Assembly: GCA_917880885.1 (NCBI GenBank)
Contig: OU862908.1
Span: 13,069,501-13,133,500 of the forward strand
DNA: 64,000 nucleotides
Source: Limnephilus marmoratus
Lineage: Eukaryota; Arthropoda; Insecta; Trichoptera; Limnephilidae
Direction of reading: 5' to 3'
Shown piece after piece: positions 41,946 to 52,590 of this stretch (within the stretch, counting starts at the first letter, position 1; every line of letters starts with the position of its first letter). The notes under the pieces were generated by a model that had not been told where the DNA came from, made no database searches, and saw only the letters and a program-made list of their open reading frames with translations. The translations under genes and the position numbers were made by a program.

Positions 41946-41990
41946 TATATGTCCTGATGAAGAGAACATCGTTCTTGAAACATGTTGACT
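41946..41990 (+). ncRNA. Hammerhead ribozyme, right PLE arm
   Basis: Plus strand: stem I GUC/GAC, CUGAUGA (41954-41960), stem II AGAAC-AUC-GUUCU, GAAA (41977-41980), stem III ACAUGU, U. The core is intact. Confidence 0.78.
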
Positions 41991-42263
41991 TTTAAATAAA
42001 GATTATCGTTGTAAAAACAATGTGTTTTTAATTATTTCATTTTAGTTTTTGTTCATTCTCCACTTTAAAATTAAAAATAAAGTATAACAATGATAATTGG
42101 TCACTTAACTAAGAATTATTTAAACTAATGAGACCTTTACCGTTACGAAAATTGCTTTATGTTAAACACTTATCATAATGTTTCATTGAAATAATGAAAG
42201 AAAACCTTCTCCTCCTGAAAAAATTTCTAATGGTCGTTTGGACAATTAAGAACTGTGGCGACG

Positions 42264-42704
42264 AAAATATATTGAACATTAAATGACGCAATATCTAAAA
42301 ATCTATTAAAAATGTCATGAAAAAAAGATCATTGGAGTTCTCCTCGTACGTTTTACTCCACTGTCTGTATATTAGATCTTGCGAAACGCGCAATTTTCCA
42401 AACAAGACACAATCATTGGTTTTAGTTTTATTTGTCAAATACAACGCCCACCGTCTACGACAAGATGTTTATCTAGTCTTTTCTTGGATTTCATGATACT
42501 AACGCGCTCAAGATATTGTACGTAATTCGATAAATAACCAACGATATTACTGATGTTTATTAATCCTGTCTTGTCTGAGTTAATTTCATTCAATTAGTAA
42601 CATTTTTTAGATTTGATTGTATGCAGAATTGGTGAAAAATGTGAATGACTTATTTTTTTCATCACAATAAATTAATTTTGTCGTTATAATAATCATAATA
42701 ATTA
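42264..42704. other. AT-rich sequence, nothing recognised
   Basis: No coding or repeat signal that I can support. Confidence 0.4.
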
Positions 42705-43420
42705 TAGATTATAACAATAAAAACATTTATTCATCGGTAGATTTTTACAATTTTATACATTTTGTTTAGTTATCAATGATAACTTAAATTATTTTTAAAT
42801 ATTTGTAGGTACCTTTTTCTTAAATGACACTAAATCTCCTATTTATTAAATTCTTCGGGAAGATTATTAAAATATTTTATCCCAGTAATATATTATAAAC
42901 AAAGAAAAAAAAAGAAAGATTGAGAATATTATAGCAGTTAAATTTTTTAGAAATATTTGTACCATTTTCTTAAATGAATACCAAATCTGCTAATTTATTA
43001 AATTCTTCGGGAAGATTATTATAACATTGTATTCCATTGTATTGGTTGTTATGTTATTGTGTTGGTTGTTATGTTATTGTATTTTCCCATTGGTTGTTAT
43101 ATTATTCTTTTTTTATTACATTTTCTTTAATTATTTGTAATATTAAATCTTTTTACAGAGGTCTTCAATTTCCTATACATTTTTGAAATAACACATATTA
43201 TTTTTTTTACTTCTAATATTAACGAGTGTATATTGAGTAGAACCTGCAGACAAGCAGCCATGTGGCAGCTTCGCGGGACCACCGATAAATTGTTTAAATT
43301 ATATATTTATGTAAACTACGCTTTTGTTGGAATAGTAAAAAAAAAATTTAAAAAAACCAAACAAAATGTATAAAATTGTAAAATTGTAAAAAATCTACCG
43401 ATGAATAAATGTTGTTACCA
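42705..43420. repeat. Inverted pair of retroelement 3' ends (head-to-head)
   Basis: ACATTTATTCATCGGTAGAT and ACAATTTTATACATTTTGTT at 42722-42768 return as their complement at 43360-43418. The 42.8-43.03 kb part holds two direct copies of AAATTCTTCGGGAAGATTAT (42847, 42999). Both outer ends look like LINE 3' tails on opposite strands. Confidence 0.6.
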
Positions 43421-43897
43421 TCGATTGATTCTATTGACAAAAAGGTCACTGCTCAGCATACACCAGGATTTCTCCTAGAATGCACCTGGTTTTAAGCAGA
43501 GCCTCTGATATAATACACAAAAAAACTTTTATTTTTTTAAGTAGGTACTTTTGTAATTTGAAAAATAAGTTTTTTTTTTTTATATTTCGGTATACCATCC
43601 TTCCTCTTCTTTTTTATATTTGTTTTCACTGTACAGTTTTTATTTGGAATACTATTCTAAACACAAACACAATCTTACATTAATAAATTATATAACATTG
43701 CACAAAATTGTATTGGTACTTCAAAATTCATTCAAAATTATGAAAAAAAATACTACCTAATAAAAAAATTATAACTTAAGGCAAACAAGCAAAACTGATC
43801 TTCCAACTCATCAGGCAATAACATAAAAATTATAATATGTACCTACAATGTATCCCCAACGAACATGATGTTGCTTTAAATTTATATTTATATTACT
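43421..43897. other. No recognised feature
   Basis: A T-rich 67-codon frame (43480-43683) is compositional. Nothing else is supported. Confidence 0.4.
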
Positions 43898-45035
43898 AGC
43901 TGACCCAGCAAACGTTGTTCTGCCATATAAATTATTTCTAGTAAATATTTTGGTTGTTAAAATAACGAATGTATTGTAAGTGTGTGGGGATGGGATCTAT
44001 GACGGAAAGAGAAATGGAGCGCTGTAGACAATGACCGCCGATAAAATAAAAAAAAAACACCAACACAACAATACATGTGATACATAACAAATTTTATTTT
44101 TTATTTTTTTTTATTTTATTTTATTTTGCAGAAACAAACAGTACATAATTACATAGTAGAAAATAGTTCCAAAGTTATAGAATTTAACACAGTAATTGGT
44201 ACCAATGACATGTCGCTGTTATATACTTATGTTTTTATGTGATAAATTATACATTTTACCTAAATGAAGTTAGTAAACTATTGAAGGAGAGGGGTGTGTG
44301 TGAGTGTTTGTATGTGTGAGGGTGCGTGAGGGTGTGTGCGGATGTGTGTGGATGTGTGTGTTATGTGTGCGAATTCAGTGTGCTAGAAATGTTTTTCTTA
44401 AATAGAGGGAGGGAATCAAAAATATATCGGTATTTGTGGTTTTTTTAATAGAGTTGAATCTTTGAAGGATGCGGGAAAGGGGGAGTTGGCTGCAGCGTTC
44501 GTAACTGGTCGTGTAAAAAAGGTTGGTGTGGCGAGTTCTTTTAGACGGGATGTTAAAATTTATTTGGGATAGAAGTTCTGGGCAGTCTATTTCGTTATAT
44601 ATTATTTTATGGAGAAATGTCATATCAGCTACCGTTCGCCTAATTTCAGGGATTGGAGAGTGCAGATATAATTATTGTTGCCGAGTGAAATGTCAAAATA
44701 ACGCGGCGCTTCTCGTGAATGACTTGCGCATGTGTGTTAAATTTGTTCATACAAAAACACTAAAAGCGCGATTAAAAAATGGGAGGGTCGGGGTAGGAGA
44801 GTGAAAATTTAGGGTTATAGGTATTTTTTGATAAGCAAAATATACAGAAATAAATTTTTGTCAAAAAAATAGAAAAAATTTCTGGATAGTGACTCCCTAA
44901 TCACATAGCTGTATGAAATATACTTTACGACCTATTCTCATACCTACCAAATATACATTAAAAAATTCATAAAAATCAGTCGAGCTGTTTCGGAGGAGTG
45001 CGACCACAAACACGAGATTTTTATGTAAATGGAAT
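43898..45035 (+). repeat. Dispersed repeat C, split by a LINE 3' end
   Basis: Begins CTAGCTGACCCAGCAAACGT, TGTTCTGCCATATAAATTAT, and ends with AGCTGTTTCGGAGGAGTGCG and CACGAGATTTTTATG. The same order without interruption is found at 57507-58212. The left part (to about 44070) and right part (from about 44680) are separated by a minus-strand LINE fragment. It is probably the 3' region of an RTE-like retroelement. Confidence 0.6.
44085..44672 (-). pseudogene. LINE ORF2 C-terminal tail with 3' UTR
   Basis: Reads IRRTVADMTFLHKIIYNEID, CPELLSQINFNIPSKRTRHT, then RCSQLPLSRILQRFNS and DIFLIPSLYLRKTFLAH to a stop at 44375. The CPELL-x-NFNIP and terminal DIF motifs are typical of the C-terminal end of one insect LINE group. 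The 3' UTR contains a degenerate TG-rich microsatellite (44292-44364) and an A/T-rich tail (T-rich on the plus strand near 44095-44140). It inserted into repeat C. Confidence 0.65.
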
Positions 45036-45679
45036 TATATTATGGTGAGGTAAAAGTAATATCCCAAGATTTTAAAGTTCGTTTGTTAAACTAAAGGATT
45101 CATTGGTATTAGTCATCCAAGGACCAAAACTTACATTTGAATGTTTTAATACGGTCATACGGTGCCGCCCAATTTAATCAACTGGATTGTTTGATATATT
45201 CAATGTGTTCATTCGCCCACCAACTTTGGCCGGTACAAACAGACCGGCCAGATAATCAAGCCATTGAGCCAGACGATACCAAAGCCCTCGATCCGAATCA
45301 ATTCTGGGCCTCATGTCAAATGAACCCACGACTCTGAAAGGACTCTACACAGTGAAACGCATTCAGCTCTCCGCTGCTGCATTGGTGAATTCTGTGTACA
45401 GTTTCACGTCGGTCCGACCACCACGAGAAAAGGTTGCAAATGAACGTAACAGAATCAAAAATCATATTTACGTAATACCGAAAAAGCTTTGGATGAAAGT
45501 GGACTGTACGCACACTAGAAAAGAAATCAAGGAGTTGTGACTATGTATTTAGGATATAACCATAGATATTCAGATTTGTTTGTTTGTTGTTTGTTGTTTG
45601 GTTTTTAATGTTATCAATCACCGAGAACTCGGCATAACCCAAAACAAGTATTTTAAAATATTTTATATATATTTTAAAT
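45036..45679. other. Two short frames of unknown origin
   Basis: Plus-strand frames 45137-45337 and 45313-45540 overlap and are less AT-biased than the flanks. I recognise no domain and no splice evidence, so I leave them unassigned. Confidence 0.3.
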
Positions 45680-46357
45680 TGTCTGGGGAGGAGCAACAAA
45701 CTCAGCTATCGATCACTTAGAAATCGCGCAGAAAACGATTTTAAAGGTAATACTTAAAAAAACATAGATTAACTGATACAGACCAAATATTCAACAGTTG
45801 TGACGTACTAGATATACGCCAAATATACGTCAAAACTCTACTAAACTACATTTTCGACCAAAAAAACAAATTTCAACAATCCCAAAATATCACTAACAGA
45901 CCAGTTAGACAATCGTACAAAAATAACATAAAAACTCCGACATTAAATAAAATCTTTGGACAAAGGCACTATAAATATCATGCTATAAAAGCATTCAACA
46001 GTCTTACCCTTGAAAATAAAATAGAAGAAAACAAAAATAAATTTAAACTCAAAATTAAAAAATGGATTAAAGAACAAAAAAGACAATATTACCAAAATCT
46101 CATTATAAAAACAAATATAAAACACATCATTAAAAAAATACATTTAACTAAATTAGAATTTTTTATTTTTAGTTTAATTTTACCTTTTTTTATGCAGCAT
46201 TATTTTTATATTATTTTTAATGTATTATGTATAAATTTTTGTTTTATAAAATGGAGGCCTCAGCACAGGTGAGCTACCCAGTGGGGCCGACATTGCTGAA
46301 TTGTATTTAAAAATGTTAGATATTATGTCAAATAAATAAAAATAAATAAATAAATAT
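45680..46357 (+). pseudogene. LINE ORF2 3' end with AATAA-repeat tail
   Basis: Starts in the thumb region as VWGGATNSAIDHLEIAQKTI and, after a frame break, continues DQIFNSCDVLDIRQIYVKTL, KTPTLNKIFGQRHYKYHAIK, AFNSLTLENKIEENK and a lysine-rich C-terminus (LKIKKWIKEQKRQYYQNLI). A 200-bp 3' UTR with CCTCAGCACAGGTGAGC and CAGTGGGGCC follows, then AAATAAATAAAAATAAATAA as the repeat tail. It is 5'-truncated, the usual result of incomplete target-primed reverse transcription. Confidence 0.75.
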
Positions 46358-46420
46358 CAGAACTAATATTAGTTGTAAACTCTAACTTTAAGACTGGGTA
46401 GTAAGCGTTAATAATAAGAA

Positions 46421-48000
46421 GAAAAGGAAATGTGTATACACGAATGTTAGAGGGAACCAGGGCCGGATCTACGAAATCTGGCGCCCTGTGCAGTAGGTAC
46501 CGATGGCGCCCCCCCCCCCCCCCCCCCTACATTTTTATTTTGATTAATAATTCGTTCACCCTAATTTTTTTTTTTTTTTTTTTTAATTTTTTTTTTTAAA
46601 CTAATTTATCAAATAAAATCAAGACATATAAAGGTTGTAACTTTTCCAAGTGACCTGGCGGTAGCTCTCACACTCGTTTTTTTTTAAAGAGAGAATCGCC
46701 AGGAGCCCTATACTCTCTGAATCTATTGGGTAAACATAAAATTATGGTGCTTTTTAATTATTTTAGGAAAAACTCTTTTTGCAAGTTATGCTTTAATAAT
46801 ACAACGAATTGTTTGTTTGTCCCCGTACCATGATTTAAAATATAGGTTACGAGACAATGCGGGTGGTTTCGCTGAACTAGATCCATTAGACATTCTTGAG
46901 ATTTACTGCGTTTATGTATATACCCAACGCGAATATTAATAGAAAAAGCAAATACAAATACGTTCTCATGGCAACGTACGTACAACACAAGAATAGCATC
47001 TACAGCTTCTGACTAGCAACAGGCAGTCCCGACAAGAGACAGTGAACAGTGAGACGGAAGATGGTCCTTCAAACCCTTCACACCGTTAATTTACAACTTT
47101 TAAGTTATAAATTATAAATTTAAAAATCTAATAACATAACCTTAAATTTGTACCTTGCATATCCATTTCCCAGGTTCTGTGTTGATTGAACAAACACCAA
47201 CACCATAACTTGAAACACTAAACTGACAAAGACGCACTCATAAATATAACAAACCACCCACGACGCATTGACACCGTATAAAGCGTAAAATAACAAATCT
47301 AATACTTCAACTGTCGAACTGTCAAATCAATGATGAAACTGTTCAAGTTGCAACATGCAAATCTTGCAAACCGTGCGATGTTTATGCTAATGGGATTTAC
47401 CGAAGATTTCATAAGAAAATGGTCCTTAAATACTTTCTCATAGAGACTTAAATCGTACAAAAGCATTTTGAAAGGCGCAATCGGTTTGTTTATTATTTTG
47501 AATAAAAGTACGGCGCTGTGATTGGTTATTGAATTTGGATAGCACTAATTCGTCGTAAAAGACGGTAAAAGATATATGGAAAAATAGATCTTACGTTTAA
47601 ACTAAATATATGGAATTTGTAAAAAAATTCTGTAACTGACTATAAATTCGTAAACCGTTGAATATAAAACAGATGCGTGCGCAGTCTGTATCTTTGGAAA
47701 GTGTTGCTAGAGCGTAATAATTATTTCGTACTATGGGTAATTTTTAAACGATTCAGGGAATATTTTAACAAATTTTTAATACAATATTTATTTTCTCACG
47801 GCGCCCCTTCGGAGTTGGCGCCAGGTTTTTTGCACGTTTTTGAACGTATGGCAGATCCGGCGCTGGAGGGAACGCGTTAATATTAGAAACGATAATAAAT
47901 AATAAGTAATAATAATAAGTGAAAATTGTGACACTGTTCAATAAAACACGACTCATTAAAAGTAGAGAAAAAATCTCATGGGATTGTCTAAAATAGCATT
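46421..48000. repeat. Dispersed repeat E, split by a hAT element
   Basis: The left part (46421-46457, ACACGAATGTTAGAGGGAAC) and right part (47866-48000, GTGAAAATTGTGA, AATAAAACACGACTC) together match the copy at 8250-8410. Confidence 0.6.
46458..47865. mobile_element. Non-autonomous hAT element
   Basis: 1408 bp with inverted ends CAGGGCCGGATCTAC and CAGCGCCGGATCTGC. It is flanked by a perfect 8-bp target duplication GAGGGAAC (46450-46457 and 47866-47873), the hallmark of hAT transposition. Next to each end is a GGCGCC word; the left side has a C-run (46508-46527). No transposase frame is visible, so it would depend on a partner. Confidence 0.85.
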
Positions 48001-48539
48001 TAATGAAACACTGTCAATTTTTTCATGCATCTAACCGTAACTTGTAAAATAACTGAAAAAACGTGTTTATAATAATTTTCGGGGCACACTTTGCGATTTT
48101 TTCTATCGAGGGAATTTCATATACCTAATTACCATTTTGGCAAGGCAAATGTATAGATATTATCTTCATAACATATATTGTTTTAGGAGCTCAAAAACTT
48201 GTAGTCCTCAAGGAAAGTATGTTATAAATTGGTAGAAATTCGGGATGCAGAGTCTTAAGTCACAGTTGTAAGTATGTACGTCGTTAAGTCACTAATTTTA
48301 AGTCAGTAGTTATACGTCTTGGTGTAAGTCACCAGCTGTAAGTCTCATATGTTAGTCACCAGTTACAATTATAAATCGTAATTGTAAGCCAGTTATATTG
48401 ATTCTATTATATATTTATTTGTAGTGAACCATTGCACTACAAATAAATATATATTTTTATTATTATCCACGGCTGAAAAAATAATGAGGAATTCAAAAAG
48501 AATGCATATGGAAGTGTATTGTAAGTGTATATTTACATT
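48001..48539. repeat. Imperfect TAAGTCAC repeats
   Basis: Between 48252 and 48400 the words TTAAGTCAC, TAAGTCACCAG, TAAGTCTCAT and TAGTCACCAGTTA recur about every 20 bp, a degenerate short tandem array. The rest is featureless. Confidence 0.5.
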
Positions 48540-48860
48540 TTGGAAAACGGGTATGGGTAACGCTGCCCTGGGAACCATTTATTGGATAACCTCTGGCAAC
48601 CTCTGGCAACCTCTGGCAACCTCTGGCAGGGTTGTGCCAGAGGTCGCCCCAAATGAAAGACTGGTTGAGAGAGACCTATTGACTTCACCAGCCGAACTCT
48701 CACCCTTACCTTTCCTCCTACCCTTTTCCTTCCTAAAATTTCCTCTCCTTCCTTTCCATAAAAATAATCTCCACAAAGCATCCCCAAAGATGACGCAGGC
48801 CCTGAGATTTTTTTTTCCCTTAAGGCCTAATGTGTGGAGCTAATGAAAAAAAAGTATAGT
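48540..48860 (+). mobile_element. SINE-B copy with internal expansion
   Basis: Carries the GGGAACCATTTATTGGATAA block, then CCTCTGGCAAC repeated four times in tandem (48591-48627), and ends with CCACAAAGCATCCCCAAAGA, the stem-loop, GTGTGGAGCT and A-run. Confidence 0.7.
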
Positions 48861-49124
48861 AAATATATTGTTGGGATTTGAGATGAAGGGAGAAATTAGT
48901 GCCAGGAGAAAACATGCGACAATTAAAGGGTGGAAGAAAAAGTCACCCCAAAAAGTTGGGGCACTTTCAAAGAATCAACAGATTTTATTTTTAAACTCTT
49001 TTATTTTTTACATACACGCTAGCGGACTTTTACGTGAAATTAATGTAAGTACCTACGTAATACAGTAATGTCAACTATTTATTGTTCATAGTATCTAACA
49101 ATGGTAGAGCAAAAAGGTATAAGG
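48861..49124. other. No recognised feature
   Basis: Nothing beyond incidental frames. Confidence 0.35.
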
Positions 49125-49706
49125 TTTTCAACTGCTCCCAAACGCCAGGAAGTGAAACTATGGCATCACCAATTGGGGTATGCGGTGAGGCGGAGGTGTA
49201 GTACCTCGTAAGGGAGGTAAGTACCTGGCTACGACACTAATCAGCAAATACTGCTAAAGCCTTTTCAAGCCACGTTTCAATTCTAGAGGTGGACGATAGG
49301 ATATATAATGGTAGTCGACCAGGGTGATACTGAGAGCATCTTCCACTCTGGAACGTGCCGCAAATTATTTTAAGTTATTAAAATGAGAAATAGCACAATT
49401 CAACCATATAAAGTTTACGGTGACCGGACAACTCGTAATGAAACCAATTCAGAACCATCTCAGATAAGTCATTTAGAGTGATAAAAAAATATATAAAAAA
49501 TGGTTAAATAGGTTACGTTAAGTTAGGGTTATTGGCTAATTTAAAATAATTTTTTTCATAGCTTTTAATGACTTCTCAAGGAGGTGTTGAGTTGACTTTA
49601 TTCTCAAGTGGCATGGAACCAAAATTTACTTACGCACGCCAAGATTTGAATCCGCGACCTTCGGATTGCTAATCTAGAGCCTTAACCCTTGACCACGGAG
49701 GCCGTC
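49125..49706 (-). mobile_element. SINE-A copy with internal insertion
   Basis: A tRNA-like head on the minus strand (about 49706-49635, TGGTCAAGGG A-box-like, GATTCAAATC B-box-like). It is separated by about 220 bp of unrelated sequence from the body (49125-49410, TTTGCGGCACGTTCCAGAGT). Confidence 0.55.
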
Positions 49707-50062
49707 GAAAGAGATATTGATGTATAAAATAAGTAAGTATTTTTTTAATTAATTTGTGATGTTTTCACAATTTATTCATAAAAAATAATATTCTGTAGTT
49801 TATTTGCAGCACGTTACAGATTGGGAGTTACTTTAAGTATGGCTTTGCTGGAAATTGCTTTAACCGTGATTGGTAACCAGAGGTTGGTAACCAGGAACTC
49901 CCCCATCATCATTATCTTTATCTGTGTTTGGTGACCGGCTCTGAATATAACTAAGACAGCTACTTCCCCTTCTTTCTCTTTCCCATCTTCGTCCTTTCCC
50001 CAATACAGCCAGCCTAAGATCAGGCCCCAATTGGGGATGCCGTAGTCTTACTGGGTCTAGAC

Positions 50063-50892
50063 CAGTGTTTCCCAAACATTGTTCTGCCGTGGCCCGGTAA
50101 TTTTCACACTGCCCCTTCGTGACCCACTTAATACTTTTAAATCCAAGCTGGTTCCATTAGGTAAAATAATACACATTTATTAATAGTAAAAATATTTTAT
50201 TAATACTACATATTTTGGTATCGCCTATTTAGTCACAAAATTTTAGTGCGAAATATGGAGCTGCTGTTTAATTGTTACTAAAGAATCGTAGTTCGCGGAA
50301 AATGACGAAAGTTTTATCCTAAGGTCTGGGGTTCCACTTCAAGTCGGCTTCTATATTTATTTTTATGGTAAACTAGTATTGAAAACCCAGCTCCACATTT
50401 ACGAGTATAAGTTGTGACAAAAGGCATTAAAAAAATTATTGCTTGATGAGCTAATTTTGTGTATTCTTGACGACAAGATAACCAAAAATATATCAATGGT
50501 CTTAGTGTTGTGTCAAATATATCCTTAAGTGATGTGTCAGTTGACTGTTCAATTAACGAGTCGACATCTGAATGTAAATGGGTTTCTTATCCAAGCTTTG
50601 TTGCTGTCGGTTGGAGGAAAACATTCTTGAAGATTCTTCTCCAGCCCTAATAAATGTACTTTATTTTGATTTAAGATATCTTGTGGCAATGCAATCATGT
50701 TGTACTCTTTTTGTATTTCACTTAAATTACTAAATGCTTTGAAGTTCCCTGTTTCCGCGCGATGTGCCCACACATTAAGCTTTTTTTCTTGCAGCTTTCA
50801 CCTTGTCTCAAAACAAGGCGGGAATGTTGCGACCCGGTATTTTATTTTGATGGCCCGGTACCGGGTCGCGACCCGGCAAATGGGAAACCCTG
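50063..50892 (-). mobile_element. hAT element with remnant transposase (ZBED/Charlie-like)
   Basis: 830 bp, ends CAGTGTTTCCCAAAC... and its counterpart CAGGGTTTCCCATTT (read inward from the right end). It is flanked by 8-bp GTCTAGAC/GTCTAGAT (7 of 8 identical). Short inverted CCCGGTA words near both ends are also typical. The interior retains only the C-terminal part of a transposase on the minus strand, so it is an internally deleted copy. Confidence 0.85.
50314..50773 (-). pseudogene. hAT transposase C-terminal remnant
   Basis: Minus-strand reading gives HLLGLEKNLQECFPPTDSNK then AWIRNPF (50590-50660), and after a frame interruption IYFWLSCRQEYTKLAHQAII, FLMPFVTTYTRKCGAGFSIL and HKNKYRSRLEVEPQTL (50314-50496). 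The WI-NPF segment and the FW...Y...A...L-PF-TTY...GFS-L...K-K-R-RL sequence match the hATC dimerisation region of domesticated and active ZBED5-like hAT transposases as I know them. The N-terminal BED finger and catalytic core are absent. Confidence 0.8.
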
Positions 50893-51229
50893 GTCTAGAT
50901 GGTTAGGATCAGATGGACCAAATAGTTGGACAAAATCAGTTGGACTTGGTGCGGTACTCACATAAAAGGTGTAAATTATGTTGGGTGTTGTTGAGTTGAA
51001 AAAACATGCGAGTATTATTATAGCATATAAACAGAATTGAATTCTAAGTAATCGGTCATAGTTTGGTCAACTTCTTTCATCACCAAATATTCGAAATCAT
51101 GGATAATTGACTATTGTGGCTATTTCTCCTCATCAGTATTTGCATTTACCCATTAACCTACAATAATTTGTCACGATTTACTCACAATTCATCATTAAGC
51201 TCAATAATTTTAGTTCCGAGAAACACAAA

Positions 51230-51320
51230 TACCGATAACTGGAAATCAATAACTAGTTACTGGTAACTGGTGACTGGTAACAAGTTATTATTATCTTGTT
51301 ACTGGTAACGGTACTGACAC
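51230..51320. repeat. Degenerate ACTGGTAAC array, left part
   Basis: Overlapping words AACTAGTTACTGGTAACTGG, TGACTGGTAACAAG and GTTACTGGTAACGG recur with a period of about 10-12 bp, on both strands because the unit is nearly palindromic. Confidence 0.75.
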
Positions 51321-51344
51321 ACTTACTTATTAACAAGCCGATCT

Positions 51345-51965
51345 ATGAGCATGCTCACTAATGACAGTTGATGAAACATTTGCTCATAAATGAGCAGGCT
51401 TGGTTTAAGCTTTCTCGTGAATGAGCGTGCTCAAAGCCAACATTTGAACACACATGCTCTTTAATGAGAACCTCATGTCAAATGGAGTCAGTTCCATTCG
51501 ATCAGAACTAATCAAATCAATATTATTGCTTGCAACGCAATTATTTAAGAATCTTCTGGATCAAGATGTCAACAAAACCAAAAATGACTAAATAATAAAA
51601 AATAAATGCTAATTTCAATTGAATGTGGTTTCATTTTGGAGGTAAAGGTACTTTTGGGGAATTTGGAAATCTATTGTGGGTATTTTAGTGACCTTGTGTT
51701 CCAAATACATTCGTGATTCCCATAATAAATCACGTAAAACAACGTTTTTTTCGTCTCTCCAGGAGGCTATTTTGACATTTTTGCAAAGAATGCGCAAGCG
51801 CGAACTGAGATCGGATTGAAATGCGCATGCTCACAAGCTAGCCTGTTCACACATGGTTAGAGGCTTCCCGTTCCATCCGATAATCCAATGAGCATGCTTA
51901 TTAATCAAACGGCTGTTGATTTGTGAGCACGCTCATTTGGCTTCAAATGAGCATGGTCAATGCAA
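51345..51965. repeat. Cluster of GAGCATGCTC palindromic words
   Basis: TGAGCATGCTCA or one-mismatch versions occur at about 51347, 51380, 51415, 51455, 51820, 51885, 51925 and 51945, in two groups flanking an AT-rich centre. It may be the ends of an unrecognised element. Confidence 0.55.
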
Positions 51966-52028
51966 CGTCACTGACACTCTTGCTACTAGGTAACATGCTC
52001 TTTGGCTTCAAATCAATCTTACCCACTG

Positions 52029-52410
52029 GACGACCTCCGTAGTCCAGTGGGTAAGACTCGCATGCGCAAATAAATTTTATTTGATTAATTTGGCTTATTT
52101 CACAATTAATTCATTTAAAATAATATATAGTATATTTGCGGCATGTTCCAGAGTGGAAGATACTATCAGTATCGCCCTGGTGTAAGACCACCATTCAGAA
52201 TTGAAACGTTGCTTGAAAATGGCTTTAGCCGTGTTTAGTGACCAGATCTGAATAGCCAGGTACTTCCCAACCTTTCTCTTTCCCACCTCCTTCCCCTCCC
52301 CACTACCTTCAGCCTCACAAAATACCCCAATAGGGGATGCCATAGCCTCACTGGCTCCAGACGGGAGCAGTTGAGATTCTTGTGAGGTATTCACTGTAAA
52401 AAAAAAAATG
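52029..52410 (+). mobile_element. SINE-A copy lacking the B box
   Basis: The A-box-like TAGTCCAGTGG is present (52041-52051). The head then jumps from GACTCGCATGCG straight to AATAAATTTTATTTGATTAA, deleting the B-box half. The body and 11-nt A-tail are otherwise complete. ACCCACTGGACG precedes the head and pairs with CCAGTGGGT in it. Confidence 0.75.
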
Positions 52411-52434
52411 AGCAAGTGTGTCCGTAGCATTACT

Positions 52435-52590
52435 GGCAAGAGGTTACTGATAACTGGTTACTAGTAACTAGTTAATGGTAACCAGTCACTTGTAACTGGT
52501 GACTTGTAACTAGTTACTTGTAACTGGTGACTAGTAACCAGTAACCGGTTAATAAAACCGGTGACTGGTAACCGGCTACTGCCCCATACA
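52435..52590. repeat. Degenerate ACTGGTAAC array, right part
   Basis: About 13 consecutive units such as TAACTGGTTACTAGTAACTA, TAACCAGTCACTTG and TAACCGGTTAAT. It is the same unit as at 51230-51320 but longer. Confidence 0.8.

Larger units (their letters stand above)
41216..42037. mobile_element. Head-to-head Penelope-like element end with inverted hammerhead arms
   Basis: An 822-bp insertion flanked by an 8-bp duplication. Outer arms of about 220 bp (41274-41500 and 41810-42028) are inverted copies sharing AACATGTTTC, GATCGAACATAGAAAGACAG and AAGATCAACAAGGGGG. Each carries a hammerhead facing outward. A second inverted pair (about 41665-41704 and 41763-41803, ACCAGTATTTA...ATGAATGGTTAA) lies inside. 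The left half also encodes the C-terminal tail of a PLE protein on the minus strand. Such inverted, truncated arrangements are usual for PLE copies. Confidence 0.75.
41179..42263. mobile_element. MITE-1 copy c, split by a PLE insertion
   Basis: The ends (CCTTAGTTCTTAATTG, GACAATTAAGAACTGTGGCG) and internal words match copies a and b, but 830 bp is inserted after CATTTTAG. That 8-mer is repeated at 41208-41215 and 42038-42045. Confidence 0.8.
49738..50970 (+). mobile_element. SINE-A copy split by a hAT element
   Basis: The body (49738-50062) has TTTGCAGCACGTTACAGATT and ends CTTACTGGGTCTAGAC. It resumes at 50893 with GTCTAGAT and CTTGGTGCGGTACTCAC. The tRNA head is missing. It is oriented head-to-head with the minus-strand copy on its left. 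Confidence 0.6.

Noticed and set aside
42705..43420. DNA transposon with 60-bp TIRs
   Set aside because: The outer ends look like LINE 3' tails, and no target duplication was found; kept only as an inverted pair.
43805..43830. ACTCATCAGGC as minus-strand hammerhead core
   Set aside because: No paired stem II and no GAAA.
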